DNA of 40,564 nt, from the NCBI RefSeq assembly GCF_024979255.1, contig NZ_JANLCN010000017.1, positions 1 to 40,564 of the forward strand, in the 5' to 3' direction. Under the pieces are notes generated by a model. It did not search any database, was not told the DNA's origin, and worked only from the letters and a program-made list of their open reading frames with translations. Of the stretch, positions 17,060-24,446 are shown piece after piece; the stretch's first letter is position 1; each line of letters begins with the position of its first letter. The DNA is from Herbiconiux moechotypicola. GTDB lineage: Bacteria; Actinomycetota; Actinomycetes; Actinomycetales; Microbacteriaceae. The translations under genes were made by a program, and so were the position numbers.

Positions 17060-17124
17060 CCGTCGAGTGGGCTCAATCGGTCGCATCCAGCACGCGGAGC
17101 CGACTGATCGAGCCCACTCGACGG
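17060..17124. terminator. Bidirectional terminator between acs and ridA-like gene
   Basis: Arms of 24 bases (17060-17083 and 17101-17124) pair at 22 positions plus one G-T; each arm contains CCGTCGAGTGGGCTC or its complement. The loop is 17 bases. There is no clear T run on either side, which is common for actinobacterial terminators. The position between two convergent stop codons supports the call. Confidence 0.75.
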
Positions 17125-17143
17125 TCAGAGGATGCGCACGGCG

Positions 17144-17614
17144 CTACGCGAATTCGGCGATGAGCTCGACCTCGACGGGAGAGTCGAGGGGCAGCACGGC
17201 GACGCCGACGGCGGAGCGCGCGTGCACGCCTGCGTCGCCGAACACGTCGGCGAGGAACTCGGAGGCCCCGTTGATGACACCGGGCTGGCCGGTGAACGAC
17301 GGGTCGCTCGCGACGAAGCCCGTCACCTTGACGATGCGCACCACCCGGTCGAGCGAGCCGAGCACGCTCTCCACGGCCGCGAGCGCGTTGAGGGCGCTGG
17401 TGGCGGCGTAGCGCTTGGCGTCGGCCGGCGAGACGAGTCCCTCTCCCTCACCGACCTTGCCGATGGCGGGCAGCGCGCCGCCCACGAAGGGGAGCTGACC
17501 TGCGGTGTAGACCAGCCGGCCCGACACCACGGCCGGGATGTAGGCGCCCGCGGGCGCGGCGACGGTGGGCAGTTCGAGCCCGAGCTCGGCCAGTCGGGCG
17601 GTGACCTGGGACAT
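17144..17614 (-). CDS. RidA/YjgF-family protein
   Basis: 156 residues from the ATG at 17612-17614, two bases after the DUF4177 stop, so the pair is an operon. The family hydrolyses reactive enamines/imines from amino-acid metabolism (2-aminoacrylate) or binds small ligands. Visible: SGRLVYTAGQLPF (31-43), NALAAVESVLGSLDRVVRI (76-94) and VKVTGFVAS (96-104). The C-terminal end RSAVGVAVLPLDSPVEVE keeps the family shape, with the key Arg in HARSAVG, though the usual IE at the end of the motif is VE. The length is slightly over the usual 125-130. This is the Rv3678c-like subtype found near ponA2 in mycobacteria. Confidence 0.88.
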   Translation of the reverse strand: MSQVTARLAELGLELPTVAAPAGAYIPAVVSGRLVYTAGQLPFVGGALPAIGKVGEGEGLVSPADAKRYAATSALNALAAVESVLGSLDRVVRIVKVTGFVASDPSFTGQPGVINGASEFLADVFGDAGVHARSAVGVAVLPLDSPVEVELIAEFA

Positions 17615-17616
17615 GA

Positions 17617-17790
17617 TCAGGCCCCCGTTCCGGCGACGGGGCGCTTGAGGTAGGCCACCAGACCGCCCTCCGGCCCGGTGACGATCTGAACCAGCTCCCA
17701 GCCCTCCGAGCCCCAGGTGTTGAGGATGGCGGCGGTGTTGTGGATCATGAGGGGCGTCGTCACGTACTCCCAGGCAGGTACAGCGGGCAC
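17617..17790 (-). CDS. DUF4177-like small protein
   Basis: 57 residues from a GTG (17788-17790) with GAAAGGGG eight bases upstream, ending in TGA at 17617-17619. The body reads WEYVTTPL near residue 7 and NTWGSEGWELVQIV at 24-37, the N..G..GWELV pattern of DUF4177, then GGLVAYLKRP. It is a small cytoplasmic beta-rich protein of unknown role. Cotranscribed with and just before the RidA-like gene, a pairing that I recall in many actinobacteria; divergent from the PBP gene. Confidence 0.75.
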   Translation of the reverse strand: MPAVPAWEYVTTPLMIHNTAAILNTWGSEGWELVQIVTGPEGGLVAYLKRPVAGTGA

Positions 17791-17840
17791 GGGCGCCCCT
17801 TTCTCGGGTTTTCACAGAGTCATCGCTTACCATCGATCTT

Positions 17841-20357
17841 ATGTCTGCCCCGAAAGCCACTGCTACGGGTGTGGTCGGAGCCGTCCTGGGCATCGTCGGT
17901 ATGAGCGCAATCGCGGGCATCCTGGTGACCGCGATGGTGACGCCCGCGCTCGCCGTCACAGGTATCGCCGCGAACAATTCGATCGGCATGTTCGAGAACC
18001 TCCCGAGCTACATCAAGCCCGACGCGCTCGCCGAGAAGACGAACATCTACGCCACCCAGAGCGATGGCACGCCCATCCTGCTCGCCTCCGTCTTCGAGCA
18101 GAACCGCGAGGAGGTGGGGTGGGACCAGATCTCGCAGTTCGTGAAGGATGCGGTGGTCGCCACCGAAGACCCGCGCTTCTACACGCACGGCGGCGTCGAC
18201 ATCGCGTCGACCCTGCGCGCGGCGGCGGGCAACGCCCTGGAGACCTCCGCGAGCGGTGCGTCGACCATCTCGATGCAGTACGTGCGCAACATCCAGGTGC
18301 AGAAGGCCGAGGCCATTCAAGACGAGGCGCAGCGCCAGGCCGCCTACGAGGAGGCCACGAAGACCACCCTCGACCGCAAGCTCAAGGAGATGAAGCTCGC
18401 GATCGGGCTCGAGAAGGAGTACTCGAAAGACGACATCCTCCTCGGCTACCTCAACATCGCCCCGTTCGGCGGGCGCGTCTACGGCATCCAGTCGGCCGCT
18501 CAGTACTACTACGGCGTCAACGCCTCCGACCTCACGCTCGCCCAGGCCGCGAGCCTCGTGGCCATCGTGAACGCCCCCAACGACCTGCGCATCGACGTGC
18601 CGGCCGAGGAGGGCACGAACATCGCCGACAACCAGGCCCGGCGCGACAAAGACGTGCTGCCCGCCATGCTCAAAGAGCACAAGATCACGCAGCAGCAGTA
18701 CGACGAGGCCATCGCCACGCCGGTCACGCCGAACATCGTGCAGCCGTCCACCGGCTGCCAGACGGCCAACGCCATCGCCGCGGGCTTCTTCTGCGACTAC
18801 GTGACGCACATCGTGAAGAACGACCCCACGTTCGGTGCCGACGAGGACACCCGCTGGACCAACTTCAAGACCGGCGGCTACCAGATCTACACCACGCTCG
18901 ACGTCGACCTGCAGAACGCGGCGATGTCGGCGATGAACACCTACGTGCCGAAGACCTACGACTTCGACCTCGGCTCCTCGCTCGTGACGGTGCAGCCGGG
19001 CACCGGCCGCGTGCTCGCGATGGTGCAGAACAAGGACTTCAGCGACGACCCCGAGGTCACCGCCACCAACCTCGGCGCGAGTGCCGTGAACTACAGCACC
19101 GACTTCGAGTACGGCGGCTCAACGGGCTTCCAGGTGGGTTCGACCTACAAGATCTTCACGCTCGCCGAATGGCTGAAGACCGGCCACTCGCTGAACGACA
19201 TCATCAACGGCAACGCCGGCACGCTGAACCTCTCGCAGTTCAAGGACAGCTGCACCGGTGGCAACGGCGGCACGTACTCGGTGAAGAACGACGGCGGCTC
19301 GAACCCGGGCAACGTCACCGTGCGCACCGCCACCGCGAACTCGGTGAACCTCGCCTTCCTCCGCATGGCGCAGAAGCTCGACCAGTGCGAGATCCGCAAG
19401 ACGGCGGAGGCGTTCGGCGTGCACCGCGCCGACGGCAACCCGCTGGGCGAGAACCCGGCCGACGTGCTGGGCACCAACGAGATCGCACCGCTCACCATGG
19501 CGGCGGCGTTCGCGGCGGTGGCCAACGACGGCATTTACTGCACCCCGGTCGCGATCGACAAGATCCTCGATTCCTCGGGCAACGAGCTGCCGGTTCCGTC
19601 GAGCACGTGCACCGAGGCGGTGGCACCGAATGTGGCCGCCACCATGATCGTGGCGCTCGGAGACGTCATCAACAGCGGCACGGCCACGCTCTCCAACCCT
19701 CGCGATGGCATCCCGCATTTCGGTAAGACCGGAACCACCGACTCCGAGAAGGACACCTGGTTCGTGGGCGCCTCCACCGAGCTCGCCACGGCGGTCTGGG
19801 TGGGCAACGTCGTCGGTACCGTCTCGATCCGCAACACCTCGATCGCGGGCAACAGCGGCGGAAACCTGCGCCACTACATCTGGAAGCAGTACATGACGGA
19901 TGCGGATGGAAAGTACGGCGGCACCGACTTCCCCGCACCCGACAGCACCTTGCTCAACGGTGTGCGCGTGCAGATCCCGAACATCGAGGGCATGAGCCTC
20001 GACGCAGCCCGCGCCGCTCTCACCGCGGCCGGCTTCGACTTCGACGACGGCGGCACGATCGACTCCACCGCCGCGGCGGGCACGGTCGACTCCAGCTCGC
20101 CGAGCGGCACGGCCACCCGCGGCTCGACGATCACGGTCTACACCTCGAACGGCGAGCTCCGCACGGTGCCGAACCTCGTGGGCCTCTCACCAGATGCGGC
20201 GCGCAAGGCCATCGCGGCTGCGGGCATCGATTCGGGTCAGGTCACCTTCTCCGGCCCGACCGACGGCAACGCCAAGGTCACCGGCTCGAGTCCGAGCGCC
20301 GGCGAGCCGATCCGCTACGGTCCCGATCGCCTCAGGGTCACTACGAAGGCCGGCTGA
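17841..20357 (+). CDS. Class A penicillin-binding protein with PASTA domains (PonA2-like)
   Basis: 838 residues. One N-terminal membrane helix (about 10-40); a GT51 glycosyltransferase with VATEDPRFYTHGGVD (E109 catalytic), STISMQYVRN and the KLKEMKLA helix; a transpeptidase with SxxK at 434-437 (GSTYK), SVN at 501-503 and KTG at 629-631; then two PASTA domains (about 708-772 and 774-838). It polymerises and cross-links peptidoglycan outside the membrane; PASTA modules bind muropeptides or lipid II. The ATG has no Shine-Dalgarno; TACCAT lies seven bases upstream, so the mRNA may be leaderless. Order with the phosphoesterase matches Rv3682-Rv3683. Confidence 0.94.
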   Translation: MSAPKATATGVVGAVLGIVGMSAIAGILVTAMVTPALAVTGIAANNSIGMFENLPSYIKPDALAEKTNIYATQSDGTPILLASVFEQNREEVGWDQISQFVKDAVVATEDPRFYTHGGVDIASTLRAAAGNALETSASGASTISMQYVRNIQVQKAEAIQDEAQRQAAYEEATKTTLDRKLKEMKLAIGLEKEYSKDDILLGYLNIAPFGGRVYGIQSAAQYYYGVNASDLTLAQAASLVAIVNAPNDLRIDVPAEEGTNIADNQARRDKDVLPAMLKEHKITQQQYDEAIATPVTPNIVQPSTGCQTANAIAAGFFCDYVTHIVKNDPTFGADEDTRWTNFKTGGYQIYTTLDVDLQNAAMSAMNTYVPKTYDFDLGSSLVTVQPGTGRVLAMVQNKDFSDDPEVTATNLGASAVNYSTDFEYGGSTGFQVGSTYKIFTLAEWLKTGHSLNDIINGNAGTLNLSQFKDSCTGGNGGTYSVKNDGGSNPGNVTVRTATANSVNLAFLRMAQKLDQCEIRKTAEAFGVHRADGNPLGENPADVLGTNEIAPLTMAAAFAAVANDGIYCTPVAIDKILDSSGNELPVPSSTCTEAVAPNVAATMIVALGDVINSGTATLSNPRDGIPHFGKTGTTDSEKDTWFVGASTELATAVWVGNVVGTVSIRNTSIAGNSGGNLRHYIWKQYMTDADGKYGGTDFPAPDSTLLNGVRVQIPNIEGMSLDAARAALTAAGFDFDDGGTIDSTAAAGTVDSSSPSGTATRGSTITVYTSNGELRTVPNLVGLSPDAARKAIAAAGIDSGQVTFSGPTDGNAKVTGSSPSAGEPIRYGPDRLRVTTKAG

Positions 20358-20359
20358 CC

Positions 20360-21292
20360 GTGACGCCCGTGGCACGGGCCGCCGTGGGCGCACTCGGTGC
20401 GCTCGCGGCGGCCGGAGCCGGCGCGTTCGCCTACGGAACCTTCGTCGAACGCAAGCGCTACACTCTTCGCACCGCGAGCATCCCGGTGCTGCCTCCTGGC
20501 GCCTCCGACATCAGGGTGCTCCACCTCTCCGACCTGCACATGGCGCCCTGGCAGCGCGACAAGCAGGCGTGGATCCGGAACCTCGCTCGACTCGACCCGC
20601 ACCTCGTGGTCGACACCGGCGACAACCTGGGTCATCACGACGGGCTCGAGGGTGTGCGTGCGGCGCTCGATGTCTTCAGTGGCGTTCCCGGCCTCTACGT
20701 GAACGGCTCCAACGACTACTTCGGTCCCAGCTTCAAGAACCCGCTGCGGTACTTCCTCGGCCCGTCGAAGCACAACAAGAAGGTTCAGCGGCTCGACACC
20801 GAGGCGCTCGAGAGCTACTTCGACGGACTGGGCTGGACGAACCTCAACAACACCGCCACGACTCTCGAGGTGCAGGGCACCATCATCGACGCGTTCGGGG
20901 TCGACGACCCCCATCGCGGCTTCGACCGACTCGACCGCATCCCCGCGGCCCTCGACGAGCTGCGCGAGGAGGACGAGCGGGGCCCCCGGCTCACGATCGG
21001 TGTCGCCCACGCGCCCTACCAGTACGTGCTCAACTCCTTCCTCACCCACGGCGCCGAGGTCGTGTTCGCGGGCCACACCCACGGCGGTCAGGTGTGTGTG
21101 CCCGGCTACGGCGCCATCGTCACGAACTGCGACATCCCGCGCAAGCAGGTCAAGGGCCTGAGCCTGTGGCGCCACGGATTCCGGTCCGCGTTCCTCAACG
21201 TCTCGGCCGGGCTCGGCACGTCGATCTACTCCCCGTTCCGGTTCGCGTGCCCTCCCGAGGCCACTCTCCTCACGTTGACGGCCGCCCGCTGA
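20360..21292 (+). CDS. Membrane-anchored metallophosphoesterase (calcineurin-like)
   Basis: 310 residues from a GTG two bases after the PBP stop, so cotranscribed with it. An N-terminal hydrophobic segment (about 5-27) may anchor it. Metal motifs: D58 and H60 in LSDLHMA; D85 and D88 in DTGDNLGH; N118 and D119 in GSNDYF, where the usual GNHD is changed to a Ser-Asn-Asp form; H217 in AHAPYQY; and GHTHGG at 238-243. It is a two-metal phosphoesterase of the YkuE/Rv3683 type. Its location next to a cell-wall synthase suggests a lipid or envelope phosphate as substrate. That is an inference. Confidence 0.9.
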   Translation: MTPVARAAVGALGALAAAGAGAFAYGTFVERKRYTLRTASIPVLPPGASDIRVLHLSDLHMAPWQRDKQAWIRNLARLDPHLVVDTGDNLGHHDGLEGVRAALDVFSGVPGLYVNGSNDYFGPSFKNPLRYFLGPSKHNKKVQRLDTEALESYFDGLGWTNLNNTATTLEVQGTIIDAFGVDDPHRGFDRLDRIPAALDELREEDERGPRLTIGVAHAPYQYVLNSFLTHGAEVVFAGHTHGGQVCVPGYGAIVTNCDIPRKQVKGLSLWRHGFRSAFLNVSAGLGTSIYSPFRFACPPEATLLTLTAAR

Positions 21293-21367
21293 CGCACGCG
21301 GTCTCGAACGCTCCGTTTATCAGCTATCCTTGTTGAGGCCTCGGCCGCGAAGGCGGTCATCCATTTT

Positions 21368-21441
21368 CGGGGTGTGGCGCAGCTTGGTAGCGCGCCTCGT
21401 TCGGGACGAGGAGGTCGTGGGTTCGAATCCCGCCACCCCGA
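21368..21441 (+). tRNA. tRNA-Pro (anticodon CGG)
   Basis: The cloverleaf is complete: acceptor CGGGGTG/CACCCCG with discriminator A, anticodon stem CCTCG/CGAGG around loop TTCGGGA (anticodon CGG), T arm with GTTCGAATC. CCA is not encoded. A strong hairpin follows immediately. Confidence 0.96.
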
Positions 21442-21446
21442 CAGCA

Positions 21447-21477
21447 GAAGCCGGGCGGAGACCCTCCGCCCGGCTTC
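21447..21477 (+). terminator. Terminator of tRNA-Pro
   Basis: A perfect 13-bp stem (GAAGCCGGGCGGA with TCCGCCCGGCTTC) closes a 5-base loop, six bases after the tRNA. There is no long T run, but the stability and position make it a convincing terminator. Confidence 0.85.
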
Positions 21478-21604
21478 CGTCGTCTGATACCCTCCATCAG
21501 GGTCTTCCCAGCCGACGCGCCGTGGTCATGCAACCTTCCGCAACCTCGTGGTCTTACGCTGTGGCCAACAGGCAGTAGCATCGCGGTATGACAAGGAGGT
21601 CATC

Positions 21605-21715
21605 GTGGAGCTCATCGGAGTTGCAGCACTCATCGGTACGGGTTGGTTCGTGAGCGCCACGGTGTTCGCCGTGGTCATCGGGAGGTCGATCAAGATCCGC
21701 GACCGCGTGCGCTGA
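21605..21715 (+). CDS. 36-residue membrane peptide, unknown function
   Basis: GTG start at 21605 behind a near-perfect AAGGAGG at five bases. The peptide begins MELIGVAALIGTGWFVSA, continues with a hydrophobic TVFAVVIGR stretch and ends in a basic tail (SIKIRDRVR). It is therefore one membrane helix with a positive C-terminus on the cytoplasmic side. The strong ribosome binding site and clean topology support a real gene despite its size. Three 8-bp AGCCGCGG repeats (21715-21738) follow the stop directly. Confidence 0.65.
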   Translation: MELIGVAALIGTGWFVSATVFAVVIGRSIKIRDRVR

Positions 21716-21738
21716 GCCGCGGAGCCGCGGAGCCGCGG
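21715..21738. repeat. Three tandem 8-bp repeats
   Basis: AGCCGCGG is repeated three times without mismatch and begins within the stop codon of the 36-residue peptide. Each unit contains CCGCGG, so the run can fold back on itself. It is probably a slippage-prone spot before the convergent tdk gene. Confidence 0.7.
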
Positions 21739-21769
21739 AGCCCGAGCCTGCGCTGAACCGCAGAGCGGG

Positions 21770-22381
21770 CTACGGGCGGCCGAGCACGCCGCCCGACTCC
21801 TCGAGGTAGCACGATCCGCACAGTGACTCGTAGGTCACGTGCTCGCCGTCGATCGCCACCTGGTCGCCGTCGAAGACGTACCTGTCGCCGATGCGCCGGG
21901 CGTTGAAGATGGCCTTGCGGCCGCATCGGCAGATGGTCTTCAGCTCTTCGAGGCTGTGGGCGATCTCGAGCAGGCGGATGCTCCCCGGAAAGCCCTCCGT
22001 CTGGAAGTCGCTGCGGATGCCGTAGGCGAGCACCGGCACGTCATCGAGGATCGCGATGCGCAAGGCGTCGTCGACCTGGCTCGCGTTCAGGAACTGCGCC
22101 TCGTCGATCAGCAGGCAATGCACGTCTTCGCCCGTCCGGGCGCGCACGGCGGCCCTCCGCTCGGCGAACTCCTCACGCACCGAGGTGGTGGGCGCGATGA
22201 GGAAGTCGGCCTCCCGCGTCACCCCGAGGCGCGACACGATGCGCAGCTCGCCCTTCGTGTCGATCGCGGGCTTCGCGATGAGCACGCGCTGGCCGCGCTC
22301 TTCGTAGTTGTAGGCGGCCTGGAGCATCGCGGTGCTCTTGCCGCTGTTCATCGCTCCGAACCGGAAGTACAGTTTCGCCAC
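21770..22381 (-). CDS. tdk: Thymidine kinase (type II)
   Basis: 203 residues, normal for the small type II enzyme (thymidine + ATP to dTMP + ADP; pyrimidine salvage). P-loop GAMNSGKST at 9-17, Walker B DEAQF at 93-97 with the catalytic Glu94, and the lasso/zinc domain with C151, C153, C188 and C191. It ends near the 36-residue peptide in a convergent arrangement. The radical SAM gene ends only 9 bp upstream of its start and may share its transcript. Confidence 0.96.
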   Translation of the reverse strand: MAKLYFRFGAMNSGKSTAMLQAAYNYEERGQRVLIAKPAIDTKGELRIVSRLGVTREADFLIAPTTSVREEFAERRAAVRARTGEDVHCLLIDEAQFLNASQVDDALRIAILDDVPVLAYGIRSDFQTEGFPGSIRLLEIAHSLEELKTICRCGRKAIFNARRIGDRYVFDGDQVAIDGEHVTYESLCGSCYLEESGGVLGRP

Positions 22382-22390
22382 CCGATCACC

Positions 22391-23476
22391 CTAGAACAGC
22401 AGGGGCTGCGCGTCGGCCACGGGCCCGAAACTCGGCGGCGAGCCGCCGCTCCCGGGAGTGAGCGGCCCGAGCCCCTGGTCGACCGCTTCGGGCAGCACGT
22501 GCCCGGTGACCCCCACGGGGCGGCCTCGGTGCAGGCGGTGCTTTCTGATGAGGGGCCGGATGCGCTCGGCCAGCCAGTCGGTGTACTCCTTGGGCGCGTA
22601 GGTGCGGGCCCCGTAGAGCTTGCTGTACGCGGGCAGAAGCTCCGGATGCTCGCGGCCGAGCCAGGCGAAGAACCACTGCTTCACCCCCGGCTTGAGGTGG
22701 AGCGCCGAGTACACGACACTCGAGGCACCGGCGTCGGCGATGCGGCCGAGCGCATGGTCGAGCTGGTCGACACCGTCGGTGAGCAACGGCAGCACCGGCA
22801 TGAGGAACACCTGGCAGTCGAGCCCCTTCTCGCGCACCGCGCGCACGGTGGCCAGCCGCGCGGCCGTCGAGGGAGTGCCCGGCTCGATCGACTGCTGCAG
22901 CTCGTCGTCGTAGACGGCGATCGACAGGGCCAGGCTCACCGGCACCGTCTGGGCCGCGGCGGCGACGAGGTCGAGGTCACGGCGGAGGAGCGAACCCTTC
23001 GTGAGCACCGAGAACGGCGTACCCGACTCGGCCAGCGCGCCGAGCACGGACGGCATGAGCGCATAACGCCCCTCCGCCCGCTGATACGGGTCGGTGTTGG
23101 TGCCGAGCGCCACGGGCGGACGCTGCCATGACGGCCGGGCGAGCTCTCGGCGAAGCACCTCCCCCACGTTCACCTTCACCACGATCTGCTGATCGAAGTC
23201 GCGCCCCGCGTCGAGCTCGAGGTACTCGTGCGTGGGCCGGGCGAAGCAGTAGACGCAGGCGTGCGTGCACCCTCGATAGGGGTTGACCGTGTAGGCACCC
23301 GCCATCATGCGGCTCGCCGCCGACACGTGGTTGAGCGCACTCTTCGCGAGCACCTCGTGGAAGGTGATGCCGGCGAACTCCGGGGTCTGCACGCTCCGCA
23401 CGAGGTTGCTCAAGCGCGCCAGCCCGGGCAGGGCCGTCGCCGATTCTGCCTCGAGTGCCTGTGCCGTCCATCGCAT
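22391..23476 (-). CDS. Radical SAM protein of the Rv2578c family
   Basis: 361 residues. The 4Fe-4S cluster motif CxxxCxxC is C70, C74 and C77 in RGCTHACVYC, which binds S-adenosylmethionine for radical chemistry. NTDPYQ and VLTKG fit the Elp3/spore-photoproduct-lyase-like barrel. The family is annotated as Rv2578c radical SAM; its substrate is not known. The ATG has no ribosome binding site: it follows six bases after a -10-like TCGAAT. The promoter is overlapped by a palindrome that matches the actinobacterial LexA box except for one base. That points to DNA-damage control and a role in repair or nucleotide modification. Confidence 0.88.
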   Translation of the reverse strand: MRWTAQALEAESATALPGLARLSNLVRSVQTPEFAGITFHEVLAKSALNHVSAASRMMAGAYTVNPYRGCTHACVYCFARPTHEYLELDAGRDFDQQIVVKVNVGEVLRRELARPSWQRPPVALGTNTDPYQRAEGRYALMPSVLGALAESGTPFSVLTKGSLLRRDLDLVAAAAQTVPVSLALSIAVYDDELQQSIEPGTPSTAARLATVRAVREKGLDCQVFLMPVLPLLTDGVDQLDHALGRIADAGASSVVYSALHLKPGVKQWFFAWLGREHPELLPAYSKLYGARTYAPKEYTDWLAERIRPLIRKHRLHRGRPVGVTGHVLPEAVDQGLGPLTPGSGGSPPSFGPVADAQPLLF

Positions 23477-23477
23477 G

Positions 23478-23511
23478 CCGACATTCGAACACAGTTTCGA
23501 ATGTCGGTCAA
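23478..23511 (-). promoter_or_regulatory. LexA/SOS-box-like operator embedded in a leaderless promoter
   Basis: A perfect 12-bp inverted repeat (23478-23489 with 23496-23507, 6-base spacer) contains, on the coding strand, TCGAAACTGTGTTCGA. The actinobacterial SOS box is TCGAAC-N4-GTTCGA, so there is one mismatch. TTGACC (23506-23511) and TCGAAT (23483-23488) form a -35/-10 pair with a 17-base spacer. The expected transcription start is at the A of the ATG, so a bound repressor would cover the whole promoter and the mRNA would be leaderless. Confidence 0.7.
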
Positions 23512-23529
23512 GCCCGCGCGCGCCCCGCC

Positions 23530-23916
23530 TCAGCGCTCGTAGAGCTCCAGCGGCAGCCCGTCGGGGTCGGCGAAGAACATCATGGCCCTGCCGGTGTGCG
23601 GATCGGTGCGCAGCTCTTCGCAGGCGACGCCCTTGGCCACGAGTTCCTCCCGCGCATCCGCCACCGAGTCGACCTCGAAGGCGAGATGCCGAAGGCCGGT
23701 CGCCTCGGGTCGAGTAGGGCGGGCGGGCGGCGACGGGAACGAGAACAGCTCGATGAGGTACTCGCCGTTCAGGGCCAGGTCGCCCATCCACGAGTCACGC
23801 TCAGCCCGGTACACCTCGGCGAGGAGCGTGCATCCCAGCACGTCGAGATAGAAGGCCTTCGACCGTTCGTAGTCGGTGGCGATGACGGCGATGTGGTGCA
23901 CGCGATTCAGCTTCAC
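23530..23916 (-). CDS. VOC/glyoxalase-family protein (YaeR/GloA2-like)
   Basis: 128 residues from a GTG. Two beta-alpha-beta-beta-beta modules with metal ligands H8 (HHIAVIATD), E56 (YLIELFSFP), H77 (GLRHLAFEVD) and E124 (LPLELYE). The sequence closely follows E. coli YaeR as I recall it (same DSWMGDLALNG and IELFSFP..PARP blocks). YaeR is called a glyoxalase-I-like protein; its substrate is not settled. The gene runs toward the SOS-like promoter of the radical SAM gene, ending 19 bp before it. Confidence 0.88.
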   Translation of the reverse strand: MKLNRVHHIAVIATDYERSKAFYLDVLGCTLLAEVYRAERDSWMGDLALNGEYLIELFSFPSPPARPTRPEATGLRHLAFEVDSVADAREELVAKGVACEELRTDPHTGRAMMFFADPDGLPLELYER

Positions 23917-23953
23917 GGTGCGACCCTACCCGAGCCCCACCAGAATGAATTTA

Positions 23954-24131
23954 GCGGGATGAGAGGACCCGATACTCTCATCCCGCAAGGAAACACCTGC
24001 GAGCCCGTCGTGTTGAAGCCGTTACCCTTACGGCCACGACGGAGCGCGCGTTCGGCGTCCCCGTTGGCCTTACATTACACTCCCACAGCACTCCCAGAAA
24101 CGGGATTGCACGAACACGCCGGGCGTGCAAT
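23954..24131. other. Intergenic run of three inverted repeats
   Basis: Three hairpins lie in a row between divergent genes. First: GCGGGATGAGAG (23954-23965) with CTCTCATCCCGC (23975-23986), perfect, 9-base loop; on the minus strand it is followed by TAAATTCATT. Second: CCGTCGTG (24005-24012) and GCCGT (24018-24022) with ACGGC (24030-24034) and CACGACGG (24035-24042), a stem with a 5-base bulge. Third: ATTGCACG (24105-24112) with CGTGCAAT (24124-24131). Nothing in the region is clearly coding. A structured leader, a small RNA with its terminator, or operators are all possible. Confidence 0.45.
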
Positions 24132-24185
24132 GCACTCGCCTCGAAAGTTCTTCTGCCCGTAACAATCGGAGGCCCCGACCCGGAT

Positions 24186-24440
24186 ATGGTCACTGTCATG
24201 AATGAGATCGTGCTCCATCACCAGACAGAGACCATCGCCATTCTCATCGGTGAGAACGACGACCCGGAGACCGTGCGTCCCCTGGCCACCGTCTACCGCC
24301 TGAAAGACGGGTGGCACATGAAGCTCACCCACCGTCACGACCGCTTCGCCTGGTCGGGGCCGTTCGCCGCCCCCGAGGAGGCGATCCACCGCTACACCCC
24401 GGCCGACGTCACCGGCCCCCTGCAGCGCATCGCGGTCTGA
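24186..24440 (+). CDS. Small hypothetical protein
   Basis: 84 residues; a second in-frame ATG at 24198 would give 80 and may be the true start. GGAGG lies 14 bases before the first ATG and is badly spaced for both. The chain alternates strands (ETIAILIGEND, LATVYRLKDGWHMKLTH) with FAWSGPFAAPEEAIHRY near the end, which suggests a compact alpha/beta cytoplasmic protein. There is no signal peptide. I do not recognise a family. It ends 6 bp before the convergent acyltransferase gene. Confidence 0.7.
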   Translation: MVTVMNEIVLHHQTETIAILIGENDDPETVRPLATVYRLKDGWHMKLTHRHDRFAWSGPFAAPEEAIHRYTPADVTGPLQRIAV

Positions 24441-24446
24441 ACACCC

